A DNA stretch of 64,000 nt, taken from the NCBI GenBank assembly GCA_963770295.1, contig CAVYPA010000012.1:76200-140199 (forward strand), given 5' to 3'. The notes under the pieces were generated by a model. It did no database searches. It saw nothing but the letters and a program-made list of their open reading frames with translations, and was not told the origin of the DNA. Positions 45,274 to 55,481 of this stretch are shown here, piece after piece (position 1 is the stretch's first letter; the number at the start of each line of letters is the position of its first letter). This DNA is from AWTP1-13 sp963770295 (lineage in GTDB: Bacteria > Pseudomonadota > Alphaproteobacteria > Rhizobiales > Hyphomicrobiaceae). Made by a program: the position numbers and the translations under genes.

Positions 45274-45637
45274 CGGCGGCCACCGCGGTGCCGTTTGGCT
45301 TCTTCGCCACCCGAGACTATTGTTGGCCGCGGGTTGGGCCAGGACGGGCATGCGCGCACCAAAGCGCCGAGGTGAAAAAAGAGCGGCTTAAAAAAAGTCC
45401 GTCGCCGCTGAGATGAGCCCCTGCGACCGGGCGGGCCTCGGTTCGTTTGCCGCACTCGTCGTGAGTGGTGGTCCGACCGCCAAGACGGGGGCGCTCGCCG
45501 GGGCACTTCCCGCGCGCCGCGACCTGTCGACGATGGACTCGCCGCAGGCGCCCAAGGCGGCAGTACGGCAAAATGCAACTTTGGGTTTCCAAATTGCGCT
45601 GGCTGTGGTGTTCCGGCCATAGTCTTTCCCTGCCGGA
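45274..45637. other. Intergenic region without a recognisable gene
   Basis: About 365 bases; open frames on both strands look non-coding. It should contain the promoter for the DUF2946-like gene. Confidence 0.35.
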
Positions 45638-46054
45638 ATGTACGATGCATGCCACATGCGACGCCGCTGTGCAGGATTGCGAACATTCCTGCTGCTCGTG
45701 ATCTCCCTCACGGTGGCCGCGCACCCGTTGGTGCGCGCCCTGATGCTGGCCCACGCCGCAAGCATGCCGGCGGCCGATCCCGTCGTTATTTGTACGTCGC
45801 ATGGCCCGGTGGTCATCGTTGAGCCAACGGGAACGCCGCCAGCCGGCAAAGAAAGCCCATCGTGTCCCAGGTGCGGCGTCGGCGGGGGAGCGGCCGGAAA
45901 GCTACCCGCGCTCGCCACCGGCCAAATTGGTCAGGTCGAACTGCCGTGGCCTCGGCAGCATCTGATTGCTGCGCTTCCCTCGGACGCGCCGTCCGCCCCT
46001 GCCGATTGGCCGGCCCACGCGCCGCGCGGACCACCTGGGACGGTCAGCGCCTAG
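45638..46054 (+). CDS. DUF2946-like exported protein
   Basis: A 138-residue protein with an N-terminal hydrophobic helix (LRTFLLLVISLTVAAHPLVRALML) and a short mature part carrying a CPRCG motif, in line with DUF2946 proteins. These often sit beside copper- or other metal-linked outer membrane genes. A start at 45656 (MRRRCAGL) would fit the leader equally well. The next gene encodes a His-rich beta-barrel, which supports a link to metal homeostasis (inference). Confidence 0.6.
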   Translation: MYDACHMRRRCAGLRTFLLLVISLTVAAHPLVRALMLAHAASMPAADPVVICTSHGPVVIVEPTGTPPAGKESPSCPRCGVGGGAAGKLPALATGQIGQVELPWPRQHLIAALPSDAPSAPADWPAHAPRGPPGTVSA

Positions 46055-46100
46055 CGCGCCGCATCTGCTCCTTCTTCGCTTCTGTCTTGTCGCGGAGAGC

Positions 46101-47245
46101 TTGGGCACTGCCCAGGCTTCCGCGTTCGATTTATCAGGGGACACCCTCACGCCGACCAAGTTCGTCATCGCGGCGGGAGCCGCGCTGCTGCTCGCTCAAC
46201 CTGCGTTCGCCCATCACCCCTCTGGCGTGGGATCGACCGGCGGAGCCGGCCCGATCAACACCATCAGTGCATCGCCGCTCGACATGGGGGGAAACGGCGG
46301 CCTGATTGCCTCGAGTGGATCAAATTCGATCCCTTAAGCAATGCCTTGCTTGCAAACTTCGGGGCCACGCATGGTCACGACGTGCATGTTCACAGCCTGT
46401 CATCCATCATGGCGCCCGCCATTTCCTTTGGTTATGGGCTGACGGCCGATTTTACGATCAGTGCACGATTGCCAATCGTTGTGCGGACCGACATCAAAGA
46501 GGCCGCACACGAGCACCCTGGCGGCGGTGCTCCCGCGGTGGGCACGGTGGATTTTCTCGGTGACTCGGCTGGGATCGGCGACCTCACACTGCTGGGCCAG
46601 TATCGGTTCTATAACAACCGTGCCACCCGAACAGAACTGGCGCTCCTGCTCGGCGTCAAGACGCCGACAGGCGTCACGGACCGCCAGACCGACACTGGGG
46701 AGCCGTTCGATGCCGAGTTCCAGCCCGGCAGCGGCTCTTGGGACGGGTTGTTCGGCCTAGCGGCCACCAAGCGCATCGGGCCATGGTCTTTCGATGCGAA
46801 CGTTCTTTACGTCCTGGTGACGGAAGGCATCCAGAACACCGATCTCGGTGATCGCATCCTTTACAACGCTGCCGTTTCGTACCGCCTGATGTGCGGGCCA
46901 TCGGAACTGGTGGCACCGATGAAGCTGGGTGCGCTACCGGACCCGATGTGGCAGGGAGGCCCCGGCTCCCATCAACATAGCCACGTTCATCAGGAAGCCT
47001 CGACAGGGCCGGCCCTCGACCTGGTGCTGGAGCTCAACGGCGAGTGGCACGCCAAGCAGGTCGAAAGCGGCGTCAAGGACCCGAACTCGAGCGGCAACAC
47101 GCTTTATCTCGCTCCCGGGTTGCGCTTCTCCAAGGACAATTGGTCGAGCTTCGTGTCTGTCGGCATTCCCATCATCAACGACCAAAACGGGATCCAGGCG
47201 GAGCCCGAGGTGCGCGTTTTGACGGGACTGTCGTTGACCTTCTGA
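46101..47245 (+). pseudogene. Outer-membrane beta-barrel transporter-like protein, split by a one-base deletion
   Basis: The first frame gives a leader (TPTKFVIAAGAALLLAQPAFA) and mature start HHPSGVGSTGGAGPINTISA. It shifts near 46303-46315, where one base is missing, into EWIKFDPLSNALLANFG. It then continues to the C-terminus ending in aromatic residues (VRVLTGLSLTF) as in outer membrane barrels. Amphipathic beta strands alternate through the body. His-rich loops (HGHDVHVHS, SHQHSHVHQE) suggest metal binding. It resembles Phenol_MetA_deg-type transporters common near metal-resistance genes. No good start codon is seen; TTG 46101 is only a guess. The lesion is single. Confidence 0.75.
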
Positions 47246-47970
47246 GAGGCGTACCGCGGCGCCGGCCCTGCTCCCGCCTATTACACCCTGGGCCAATGCA
47301 TCCTGATGAAGGGTGCTGGCGCCGCTGTGAAGACGTGAGCCGCACGCCGCTGGCGGTCGCTGCCGCTGCGGGCGCGTTCGCGTCGTTCGATTGTCGTCTC
47401 CCGCGGCTGCGGCGCGGCGCCCGAGGGTCGCCGTGCCGGAAGTGGCGGGCCTCCTCTGGTGACGCAGACACCGTCGTTCGCCGCAATAACTATCGCGGGC
47501 TGCGGAGCGCGCACGAGACGTTGCCACGCTTTGGCGTCTCAAGGCCCCCTTTGATGTCAACAAACACATCGCTCCCAAGCACGTCCTGAACGTGATGAAG
47601 AAGAGCCCTGAGCTGCTGGATGATCTACCCAAAATCCCCGACACCGTGATGATCGGGCCCGGCACTTCGAGGTTCAATTCTTCTCAATCCTGCCAATGCG
47701 GCAAGCGTGGGCGGCGTCTGTCACCGGCGCGGTGATGGACGCGGCCACGGTTGCGGCTCGTTCGGCCCTAGGGATTGCGAGCCTGCAGGCGAAATGCGAA
47801 GCCGAAAGGGTGTCTCGGCGAGCGGTGCAAAACTCCCCCAAAGAGGGGATGGGCAGGTCCCTCCCAATCCCGTCAGGTCCGCCCTTCTCACAGGGGGAAC
47901 CGGCTCACCTGCGGCCCCGGTCCGGCTGGTTGTCCGCGGGAAGTCCTGCCGGGTCCGGTGGTCCACGGCA
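47246..47970. other. Gene-poor interval after the beta-barrel gene
   Basis: Apart from the gene fragment near 47520-47733 nothing here reads as protein. No terminator with a U-run was seen after the beta-barrel stop. Confidence 0.35.
47520..47733 (+). pseudogene. Fragment of an unidentified gene (perhaps UbiB/AarF-like C-terminus)
   Basis: A stretch reading ATLWRLKAPFDVNKHIAPKH, then VLNVMKKSPELLDDLPKIP, looks like real protein in an otherwise non-coding interval. The W-x2-x-x-P...PK...PELL-DLP pattern recalls the C-terminal part of ABC1/UbiB kinases, but this is weak. Neither a start nor upstream homologous sequence is present, so it is a remnant. Confidence 0.35.
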
Positions 47971-48099
47971 ATGAATAGACGCGCTCCCATGAACGGCGGA
48001 TACAACGACGATCTCCTGCGCTTTCTGCTGGTGGCCGCCATGCTGTTGGCGGTTATCGCCTTGCTGATCGTGGTTGCGCTCTTGGTGCACCAACCCTGA
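47971..48099 (+). CDS. Very small membrane protein
   Basis: A 42-residue frame, MNRRAPMNGGYNDDLLRFLL followed by a continuous hydrophobic helix (AAMLLAVIALLIVVALLV). A second Met at 47989 is an alternative start. A one-helix protein of this type is plausible but unproven. Confidence 0.35.
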   Translation: MNRRAPMNGGYNDDLLRFLLVAAMLLAVIALLIVVALLVHQP

Positions 48100-48447
48100 G
48101 CCTTTAATGCCCCCGGGGGATGGCGAGCGTCGGTCGCGCGACGATGCGCGAGGCCATTGCGCGCGTGCGTCCTATTCCGGGTGTTCGGGGTCGGCCGGCG
48201 CAAAGCGGCGCCTGTCGAGGGATGGGTGCATTGTCGCTCGAGCATCTATTCTTGGGTCGCGATTGGGGCCGCGATAGGGGTGGGTCTTCGATGATGGCAT
48301 TACAGCCCCGACACGCGGGCGCGCTCAATTGAGAATTCTCACCGGCGCCGGGAGACAAAATGCTAGGCGCTGGAGGCAAACGCGGACATAGAATGTAAAA
48401 GGCGCCGTTGAGCCGCAGCCGGTGGGTCGGTCAAGAAGAGGGTAGCG
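48100..48447. other. Intergenic region upstream of the LVIVD gene
   Basis: About 350 bases without a credible gene; the promoter of the LVIVD/aldolase pair should be here. Confidence 0.35.
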
Positions 48448-49684
48448 ATGCAGCCTGTCGCCTCGCGCAATATAAAGTTCATCAGTCATTGCGACCTCGG
48501 CGGCCGTGGCGACGGCGTCCAGGTCATGGTGCATCGCGGCCTTGCCTATATCGGCCACGGTTTCAGCAACGGCATTACCATTGTCGATGTCCGTGACGCG
48601 AACAACCCTAGCGTCGTCGACTTCATTGCCTGTCCACCGGGCACGCGCGCCATCCACTTACAGACGCACGACGACCTGCTGCTGGCCGTGAACGCTCCGA
48701 GCGTGTGGAGCATGCAAGAGTTCCAAGACGAGAAGGCCTACTTTGGTGGCTCGCCCGCCGATAAGCTGAAGGACCAAAGCCGCTTCACCTCGGGTATTCG
48801 CGTTTACGACATCTCCAAACCGGCGAAGCCGGCTGAGATCGGTTTCATGCCGGTTGTTGGCCTTGGCCCGCACCGCATCTGGTATGCGGGAGGACGCTAC
48901 GCCTATGCCTCCATCCACTTCGCCGACTTCACGGACCACATCTTTGCGGTCATTGACGTTTCGGACCCGTCCAAACCTTTCGTCGCCGGTCGCTGGTGGC
49001 TTCCTGGCATGTGGCGTGCGGGCGGCGAAACACCGACCTGGCGGCAAGGCCAGCGCTATGCGCTGCATCATGCCTTGGTCTCCGGCACCATCGCTTATGC
49101 GCGCCTGGCGCGACGGCGGCTTGACGGTGCTCGATATCGCAGATCCGACCACGCCGAAGCTGCTGGCATGGCGCAATACCGATCCTCCCTTCGGCGGCGG
49201 CACACATTCGCCGCTGCCGCTGCCGGACCGCAATCTCCTCGTGCTTGCCGATGAGCCGACCTCGGCCAATTGCAAGGAGGGCCTGCGCTACATTTGGCTG
49301 TTTGACATCCGCGAGCCCAGCAATCCCGTGAGCATTGCCACCTTTCCGCAGCCCGACGAGGCCGACTATTGCCGCAAGGGCGGCAACTTCGGGCCGCACA
49401 ATCTGCATGAAAACCGTCCCGGCGCCTTCCAGAGTTCGCGCCTGATCTTTGCCACCTACTACAATGCCGGTGTGCGGGCCTACGACATCGCCGACCCATT
49501 CCGCCCGCGCGAGGTAGGGTTCTACGTGCCGCCCAATCCGACGCGTATGATGGATCCGCGGCCGAACCGGCCACAGGTCATTCAGTCCTGCGACTGCTAT
49601 GTCGATCGCAGCGGGCTCATGTACCTGACGGATCCCAACGCTGGCCTCAACATCCTTCAGTTCGAGGGGGAACTGGCGACGTAG
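48448..49684 (+). pseudogene. LVIVD-repeat beta-propeller protein, split by a one-base insertion
   Basis: Frame one starts MQPVASRNIKFISHCDLGGR after AGAGGGTAGCG and carries propeller blades ITIVDVRDANNPSVVDFI, IRVYDISKPAKPAEIGFM and FAVIDVSDPSKPFVAGRW. Near 49099-49106 (TATGCGCGCCTGG) one extra base breaks it. Frame two resumes as AWRDGGLTVLDIADPTTPKL, IWLFDIREPSNPVSIATF and VRAYDIADPFRPREVGFY, and ends LQFEGELAT. The restored protein of about 411 residues has six to seven LVIVD-type repeats. It lacks a signal peptide, so it is probably cytoplasmic. The family function is unclear, but it accompanies catabolic enzymes. It precedes the class II aldolase by about 100 bases. Confidence 0.87.
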
Positions 49685-49781
49685 GGAGCCCCGATAAAGG
49701 CTCAGCTGCGGGGCAATGGTTGACACCCCGGCATTTGACCGGGATGCTTGCAAGCGTGCTCAGGTTCGGGAGGAGGGTCGC

Positions 49782-50621
49782 ATGGCCAGTGTGCTGCCGC
49801 TCAGGACGAAATCCCTACGCGAGCAAGTGTCGGCCGAGGAATGGGAGACGCGCGTCGATCTGGCCGCCTGCTACCGGCTGGTGGCGCTCTACGGCATGAC
49901 GGACCTCGTCTACAATCACATCACCGCGCGCGTGCCCGCCAGCAATCACGTTCTCATCAATCCCTACGGCATGCTGTATGAGGAGATCACGGCCTCGAGC
50001 CTGATCAAGATCGATCTCGACGGCAATACCGTGCTGCAGCCGGAACACGACTATTCCGTCAACGCGGCCGGCTACGTCATCCATAGTGCCGTGCATACGG
50101 CGCGACACGATGCCGAATGCGTGATCCATACGCATACCCGCGCCGGAACCGCCGTCAGTGCGCTCGCCGACGGCCTGCTGCCGCTCTCGCAAACCGCCAT
50201 GCGATTTATCGGCCATCTCGCCTATCACGACTACGAAGGGCCGGCGTTCAACAGGGGTGAGCGCGAGCGCTTGGTGGCGGACCTTGGCGTCAAGAATGCC
50301 ATGATCCTGCGCAATCACGGGCTATTGGTCTGCGCGCCCACGATCTCGCAGGCCTTCAATCTGATCTATTGGCTGGAGCAGGCCTGCAAGATTCAGATCG
50401 ACATTTTGTCCTGCGGCCGGGCGCTGCATGTGCCGCCGCACGAGGTGGTCGCGAGCACGGCCGACGCCTTGGCGGGGACGGAGATCACGCTGAGCAACGA
50501 GGCCAGCACCAATCCGCACGTCAAGTCTGGGGCCCAGAAGGGGCAGACCGGCTATGGTCTGTTGGAATGGCCGGCCCTGAGACGCAGGCTCGATCGCCTG
50601 GATGCGTCTTATGCGGATTGA
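49782..50621 (+). CDS. Class II aldolase/adducin-family protein
   Basis: A 279-residue metal-dependent aldolase or decarboxylase. The N-terminus RVDLAACYRLVALYGMTDLVYNHITAR and the zinc ligands in CVIHTHTRAG are family hallmarks. The distal His lies in AMILRNHGLLVCA. It resembles the larger forms acting on hydroxy-keto acids, near LLM and SDR enzymes. GGAGGAGGG precedes ATG 49782. It is transcribed with the LVIVD gene and converges on the SDR gene. Confidence 0.9.
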   Translation: MASVLPLRTKSLREQVSAEEWETRVDLAACYRLVALYGMTDLVYNHITARVPASNHVLINPYGMLYEEITASSLIKIDLDGNTVLQPEHDYSVNAAGYVIHSAVHTARHDAECVIHTHTRAGTAVSALADGLLPLSQTAMRFIGHLAYHDYEGPAFNRGERERLVADLGVKNAMILRNHGLLVCAPTISQAFNLIYWLEQACKIQIDILSCGRALHVPPHEVVASTADALAGTEITLSNEASTNPHVKSGAQKGQTGYGLLEWPALRRRLDRLDASYAD

Positions 50622-50640
50622 CCCCGGCGAGGGCTGGACC

Positions 50641-51409
50641 TCAGTAGATCGTGACGCCGCTATCGACCGAGAGGATTTGTCCCGTGGTGATCTCGGACTC
50701 ATCTGATGCCAGATAAACCGCCATGTTGGCCACGTGGATCGGCTGCCCCATGCCGAGGAGGTGGCTGGAGGCCAGCTTGCTGACGTTCTTGTTGCCGGCG
50801 AGCAGCCGCTTCACGCGTTCGGTGAGCGTCACCGACGGTGCAATCGCGTTCACCCTGATCTTGTGCGGCGCATATTCGACCGCCATGGACCGCGTCATGG
50901 AGGCAACGCCGCCTTTGGCCGCCGTGTAACAGTCTCGCCCCGGCAAGGCCATCAGGGCGACGTTGGATGCCATGTTGATCACCGAGCCGCCGCCGGCCTT
51001 GATGATGTGGGGGATGGCGATCTTGCTGCAGAGAAACGTGCCAAACAGATCGAGTTTGATGGCCCGCCAGAATTCGTGCTCCGGCGCTTCGGTGACGGGG
51101 CCGTCCTCCAACGTCGAGCCGCCGGCATTGTTGTGGAGAATATCGAGCTTGCCATAGCGGGCGACAGTCTCCGCCACGGCGCGCTCGACGCTGGCGCGTT
51201 CGGTGACATCGCAATTGACAAACTGGCAGTCGCCGCCGGAATTGGCCGCCCAGGCCTCGCGCCGACTGTGCCGCGGCCTCGCCGGCTTCAAGATCGATGT
51301 CTGCCACCACAACCTTGGCACCCTCCTCGGCAAAGCGTTCCGCCGTTGCCCTGCCGATGCCGCCGCCACCCCCGGTGATGAAGGCAACCTTCCCTTCCAG
51401 TCGCGCCAT
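50641..51409 (-). pseudogene. Short-chain dehydrogenase/reductase, split by a one-base insertion
   Basis: The N-terminal frame starts MARLEGKVAFITGGGGGIGR at 51409 with the NAD(P)-binding TGxxxGxG loop. It runs to EAAAQSA, where CGGCGCGAGG has one base too many (about 51264-51268). The second frame continues REAWAANSGGDCQFVNCDVT with LDILHNNAGG, catalytic Tyr-Lys in CYTAAKGGV, and ends VDSGVTIY. The rebuilt product of about 255 residues is a classical SDR. The preference for NAD over NADP is suggested by ADIDLEAG at the end of the second strand. Confidence 0.9.
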
Positions 51410-51434
51410 CGCTTTTGCCTTTTCTGCTTGCCGT

Positions 51435-52076
51435 CTAACCCGATGTCGGCACGATCTCGGTATCCTTCTTGGGGATGAGATCGTAGGGCAGCGCAAAGCC
51501 AGGCATGGCTTTGAGCCGTCTCGACCAGGCTTCGACGTTGGGCCAACGGCCAATGTCCATGCCGCCTTCTGCCATGAATACCATGCGCCCCCAACAACCG
51601 ATGTCGGCGATGCTGCAGGCGTCCCCAACCAGCCAGGCGCGCCCTTGCAAGGCGCGATCGATAAAGCTCAAGGCCGCTTCGGCAGCTAAGCGGAAATGTG
51701 CCATCACCGCCGGATCAACCGAGCGAAAGCGGCTGAAATGGCGCACGCGCGCCACATTGGTGATGGCGTCCGCCTCCCAGGAGAGCCACTCGCGTGCCTG
51801 CCAGCGATGCTGTTCGCTCACGCCCTCGAAGGCGCCGGTGACGCGCGCGAGGTAATCCAAAATCACGTTCGACTGCACGATGGTGAGACCCCGATGCTGC
51901 AGCACGGGCACCTGGGCGTAGCGATTGATGGCAAGGTGTGCGGGCAGCTGCTGGGCGCCGGTCTTGAGATTGACCGTCCTGAACGAAAACGGCAAGCGCG
52001 CCAGCGCCAGAAACAGCATCGGCTTATAGGATGAGCTTGACGTGAAGCTCCCGTAGATGGTGATGCGGTCGTCCAT
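51435..52076 (-). CDS. Glutathione S-transferase-family protein
   Basis: A 213-residue GST. A thioredoxin-like N-terminal domain (ITIYGSFTSSSSYKPMLFLALARLPF, VPVLQHRGLTIVQSNVILDYLA) with the QSN glutathione-contact turn is followed by an all-helical C-terminal domain. FIDRALQGRAWLVGDACSIADIGCW provides the N-capping box Asp. Ser residues near position 11-14 could activate glutathione. The Met at 52076 starts the fold. It lies 25 bases upstream of the SDR gene and probably shares its operon. Confidence 0.9.
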   Translation of the reverse strand: MDDRITIYGSFTSSSSYKPMLFLALARLPFSFRTVNLKTGAQQLPAHLAINRYAQVPVLQHRGLTIVQSNVILDYLARVTGAFEGVSEQHRWQAREWLSWEADAITNVARVRHFSRFRSVDPAVMAHFRLAAEAALSFIDRALQGRAWLVGDACSIADIGCWGRMVFMAEGGMDIGRWPNVEAWSRRLKAMPGFALPYDLIPKKDTEIVPTSG

Positions 52077-52200
52077 GGCGCGTCCATCCTCTGCCGGTCT
52101 TGCAGGCTCGCTTCCTGGCGACATCTAGCATGCCGCTGGCACAGAACTTAACCCGGTCTATAATTGAGCGATGTGGTGAGAGCACGTCGGGAGGCTGGCA

Positions 52201-53097
52201 ATGAAGCTCGGTATAGCGCTGCCCTTGATCGACACGGGCGGCGATCCCGTGACGGTGCGCGATTTCGCCCAGGCGGCCGAGGCCCTGGGCTACGACCACC
52301 TCGCCGCTCCCGATCACGTCCTGGGTGTGAACGTGGCAAGCCGTCCCGATTGGGGCCAGCGCAACACGTCCAAGGATTTCTTTCATGATCCCTTTGTGAT
52401 GTTTGGCTTCTTGAGCGCGTGCACGGCGAAGATCGAGTTCTCGACCCAGGTCATGATCCTGCCCCAGCGGCAGACGGCGCTCGTTGCCAAGCAGGCGGCC
52501 TCTCTCGACGTCCTGTCGGGCGGCCGTTTTCGCTTCGGCATTGGGATTGGCTGGAACCCCGTCGAATACGTCGGCTTGAACGAGAACTTCCGCAACCGCG
52601 GCAAGCGCTCCGAAGAGCAGGTCGAACTCATGCTCAAGCTATGGGCCGAACCGCACGTCAGCTTCAAAGGGCAATGGCACACGATCGAAGATGCCGGCAT
52701 CAATCCATTGCCGACGCGTCGCAAAATACCGCTTTGGTTCGGCGGCCACGAGGACGCAACGCTGCGGCGGATCGCCAAGTGGGGTGATGGCTGGATCATG
52801 CTCGCGCATCCGTCGGGTGCCGTCGCCAATGCGCAATTCGACAAACTGCGCGGCTACGTAAAGGCGGCCGGGCGCGATCCGAAGGCGGTTGGGCTCGAGG
52901 TTTGGGTCTCCACCGGCGAGGGTGGACCCGACGACTGGCGCCGGCAGTTCCTGGCCTGGAAGGAGGCGGGGGTGACCCACGTGACGGTCAACAGCACCTA
53001 CAATCGCGGACCACACAAGCGCATTGCCGGCAAGTCATTGGCCGAGCATATGGCGGCCATGACCAGCTATCGGGACGCTGTGTCCGACTTGATTTGA
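52201..53097 (+). CDS. LLM-class F420-type oxidoreductase
   Basis: A 298-residue luciferase-like TIM-barrel enzyme of the TIGR03619 type. MKLGIALPLIDTGGDPVTV, AQAAEALGYDHLAAPDHVLG, ILPQRQTALVAKQAASLDVLSGGRF and FGIGIGWNPVEYVGL are the typical blocks; IPLWFGGHEDATLRRIAKWG closes the cofactor site. Members use F420 or FMN. GGGAGG precedes the ATG. It is divergent from the GST/SDR genes and completes a small catabolic group. Confidence 0.92.
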   Translation: MKLGIALPLIDTGGDPVTVRDFAQAAEALGYDHLAAPDHVLGVNVASRPDWGQRNTSKDFFHDPFVMFGFLSACTAKIEFSTQVMILPQRQTALVAKQAASLDVLSGGRFRFGIGIGWNPVEYVGLNENFRNRGKRSEEQVELMLKLWAEPHVSFKGQWHTIEDAGINPLPTRRKIPLWFGGHEDATLRRIAKWGDGWIMLAHPSGAVANAQFDKLRGYVKAAGRDPKAVGLEVWVSTGEGGPDDWRRQFLAWKEAGVTHVTVNSTYNRGPHKRIAGKSLAEHMAAMTSYRDAVSDLI

Positions 53098-53612
53098 GCT
53101 GGCCCCATTATCTCACACCCCTAGGCGTGAATAGGGTCCAACGAGTACGACGAGGCCGGCCTTTTCAATGGCCACGTCATAGGGGCTGTTGGCAGTTAGA
53201 CAAGGCGCCTCGGGGTTGCGAAGAGCCGGCTGGTCCCAGCAACGGAGCGAACTTTCCCGCCGCCATAATGCTGTCGGCCAGCAGCCCCAATAAGTGCGAT
53301 CAAGACGACGAACACACATTCAATGCATCTGTCCAGCCCGACTTCGGTGGAACTCCAAGCCTTGCGTTGAGAGCCGATCCCACTCACCCCGCAGCAACCG
53401 GAACAGCAGGTTAGGCAAGTTCCCGGTGACCAATCATCGGTTTCATGGGTATCCAGCACGACGGCAACGGGCAACCGCGGATAAGTCCACCATCAGGGCG
53501 CGGCAGTAAATGGTGTCTTGCCGGATCCGCGCCTTGCCTCGGGCTGGTCGGCGGGTATCACTTACGCGTTCCCCAAGACGTCGCGCAGCGTTACAGAATG
53601 TAGCTCTTTGGG
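53098..53612. other. Intergenic region at the edge of the glycan island
   Basis: About 515 bases with no convincing gene; the composition shifts here to that of the island to the right. A boundary repeat or tRNA was looked for and not seen. Confidence 0.35.
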
Positions 53613-53621
53613 GTGGTGAGG

Positions 53622-55401
53622 ATGTCGATATTGGTTTCGCAACAAATGCTGCCGCCCGTGCGCACGCTCTGCCGATGGGCGGCCGCGCGGCCTGCCTGGG
53701 TCGTGCTTGCCACCGCAATTCTCGTGATCTCCACGCTGGCCGGACCTCAGCCTTCGCTCTCCAACTCACTTGGTGATACAGATGACGCAGTACGGCTAGT
53801 CTCCGTGCGGGAACTCCTCGCTGGCGCGCCATGGTTTGACACCACGCTTCCCCGCATCGGTGCGCCCGAGCCGCTCGTTTCGCATTGGTCGCGGCTCATC
53901 GATGCGCCACTTGGCGCCATGATAACCGCCTTCTCACCGTTGCTGGGCAAAGGCGAGGCAGAACTGGCGACGCGCATACTCTGGCCTGCGCTGCTGTTCT
54001 TCGTGCTGGCCCTTATCATCGCGAACGAGGCGCACCGGCGCGCCGGGGCGCTGGCTGCAGCCTTTGCGCTGTATCTCGTGATCAACTCCGGAGCGGCAAC
54101 CGTACAATTCCGCCCGGGGCGCATCGACCACCACAACGCACAGATTCTATGCGCCGTAGCCGGCCTCCTGTTCCTGTCCCGCAGCTGGGACGACAGGAGC
54201 TCCGGCTGGATCTCTGGGGTCCTACTGGGCCTTGGCCTGGCGATTGGTTACGAGGCGATACCGCTGGTCGTGCCGGCGCTTGCAATTGCAGCCCTGGCGG
54301 TGATCTGGCAACCCCGGAACGGAGCAGGGGTGGTACGCGCTGCCACCGCCGCCACGGCCGTCTTGTTCGTCACATTCGCTTTGACCGTCCCGCCGGGGCG
54401 CTGGCTCGATGTCCACTGCGATGCTCTCTCGCTCAATCTGATTGTGTTCGCGGCCTTCGCCACGGCCGGCCTATGCGCGGCCACTTCGGGTAGTCCCCAT
54501 CGTGCCGTCCGCTTTGCCATCTTTGGTGTCTTTATGATGGTGGGCGGTCTCATTTGCGCCGTCCTCGAGCCCGCTTGCCTCGCCGGCCCGTACGGTCAGC
54601 TCAACGCGGCACTGAAGCCCATCTGGCTCGACCACGTGCTCGAGACCCAGAGTTTACTTTGGCTCGGCGCCAAGGAGCCAACAACGGCAATCGCCGCCGT
54701 AGCTTTTATCTTTGCCGGTGTCGCGGCCCAGTTTGCGCTTTGGTACCGACAGCGCGATGTCGGCATTGGCCTGACGGCGGCCGTCGACGGTGCTGGCATG
54801 CGCCTTTGGCTGCTGGCAGCTGAGGTTCCTACCCTATGCCGCATGGCTGGCCGCCATGCCCCTCGCCGTCTGGGCCGCGAGGCTTCGCGGCCCTGCGTCC
54901 CTCTCGACTCCCGTGGTTGGGCTTGCGGTGATCGTGCTGTTCAGTCAATCGACGCTTGAAGTCAGCTTCAGTCCGATTCGGCGAGCTGCCGTACCGGGCG
55001 AGACACCGCTCGGGTTAACTCTCGACCGGCCCTGCTTTTTGTCCGCCAACGTCGGCAGGCTCGCCGCCTTACCTCCCGGGCTGGTTGCCGGGGACATCGA
55101 CCTGGGCGCTTACATTGTCGCGTTGTCGCCGCACCGCGTTGTGGCCGCACCCTACCATCGCCTCGACAAAGGCATTCTCGCCAACGACGCCATCCTGAAT
55201 GGTACGCCGGACCAGGCGATGCTTAACCTGCGCAGTCTCGGTGTAAGCTACGTGGCGCTGTGCACCGATCGGCCGAGCCGCGGAAGCGATAATTCCCTGC
55301 GCAGCCGGCTGCTTGGTGGCGAACCGCCCCAACTGCTGCACGAGTTGGACCTTCCGCATGGGACACCCATCCGGGTCTGGAAAGTAGCGCCCGCTTTATG
55401 A
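53622..55401 (+). pseudogene. Polytopic glycosyltransferase-like membrane protein (STT3/PMT-like), split by a one-base insertion
   Basis: Frame one carries about ten hydrophobic helices and the motif GDTDDAVRLVSVRELLAGAPWFDT, followed by SHWSRLIDAPLG. This acidic first-loop signature is seen in alphaproteobacterial GT-C proteins related to oligosaccharyl- and mannosyltransferases. Near 54815-54826 one base too many breaks it. Frame two continues FLPYAAWLAAMPLAVWAARL and ends in a soluble C-terminal domain with VALCTDRPSRG and LHELDLPHGTPIRVW. The rebuilt protein of about 593 residues would transfer a sugar from a lipid carrier at the periplasmic face. The start may be ATG 53622 or GTG 53613. 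Confidence 0.75.
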
Positions 55402-55481
55402 ACCGCGATTGCTCAGTGCGTAGCGGGCTTGCGAGGCGGCGGGGGAATGATCATCCGGGGTCAACACCTCCAAACGACGCA

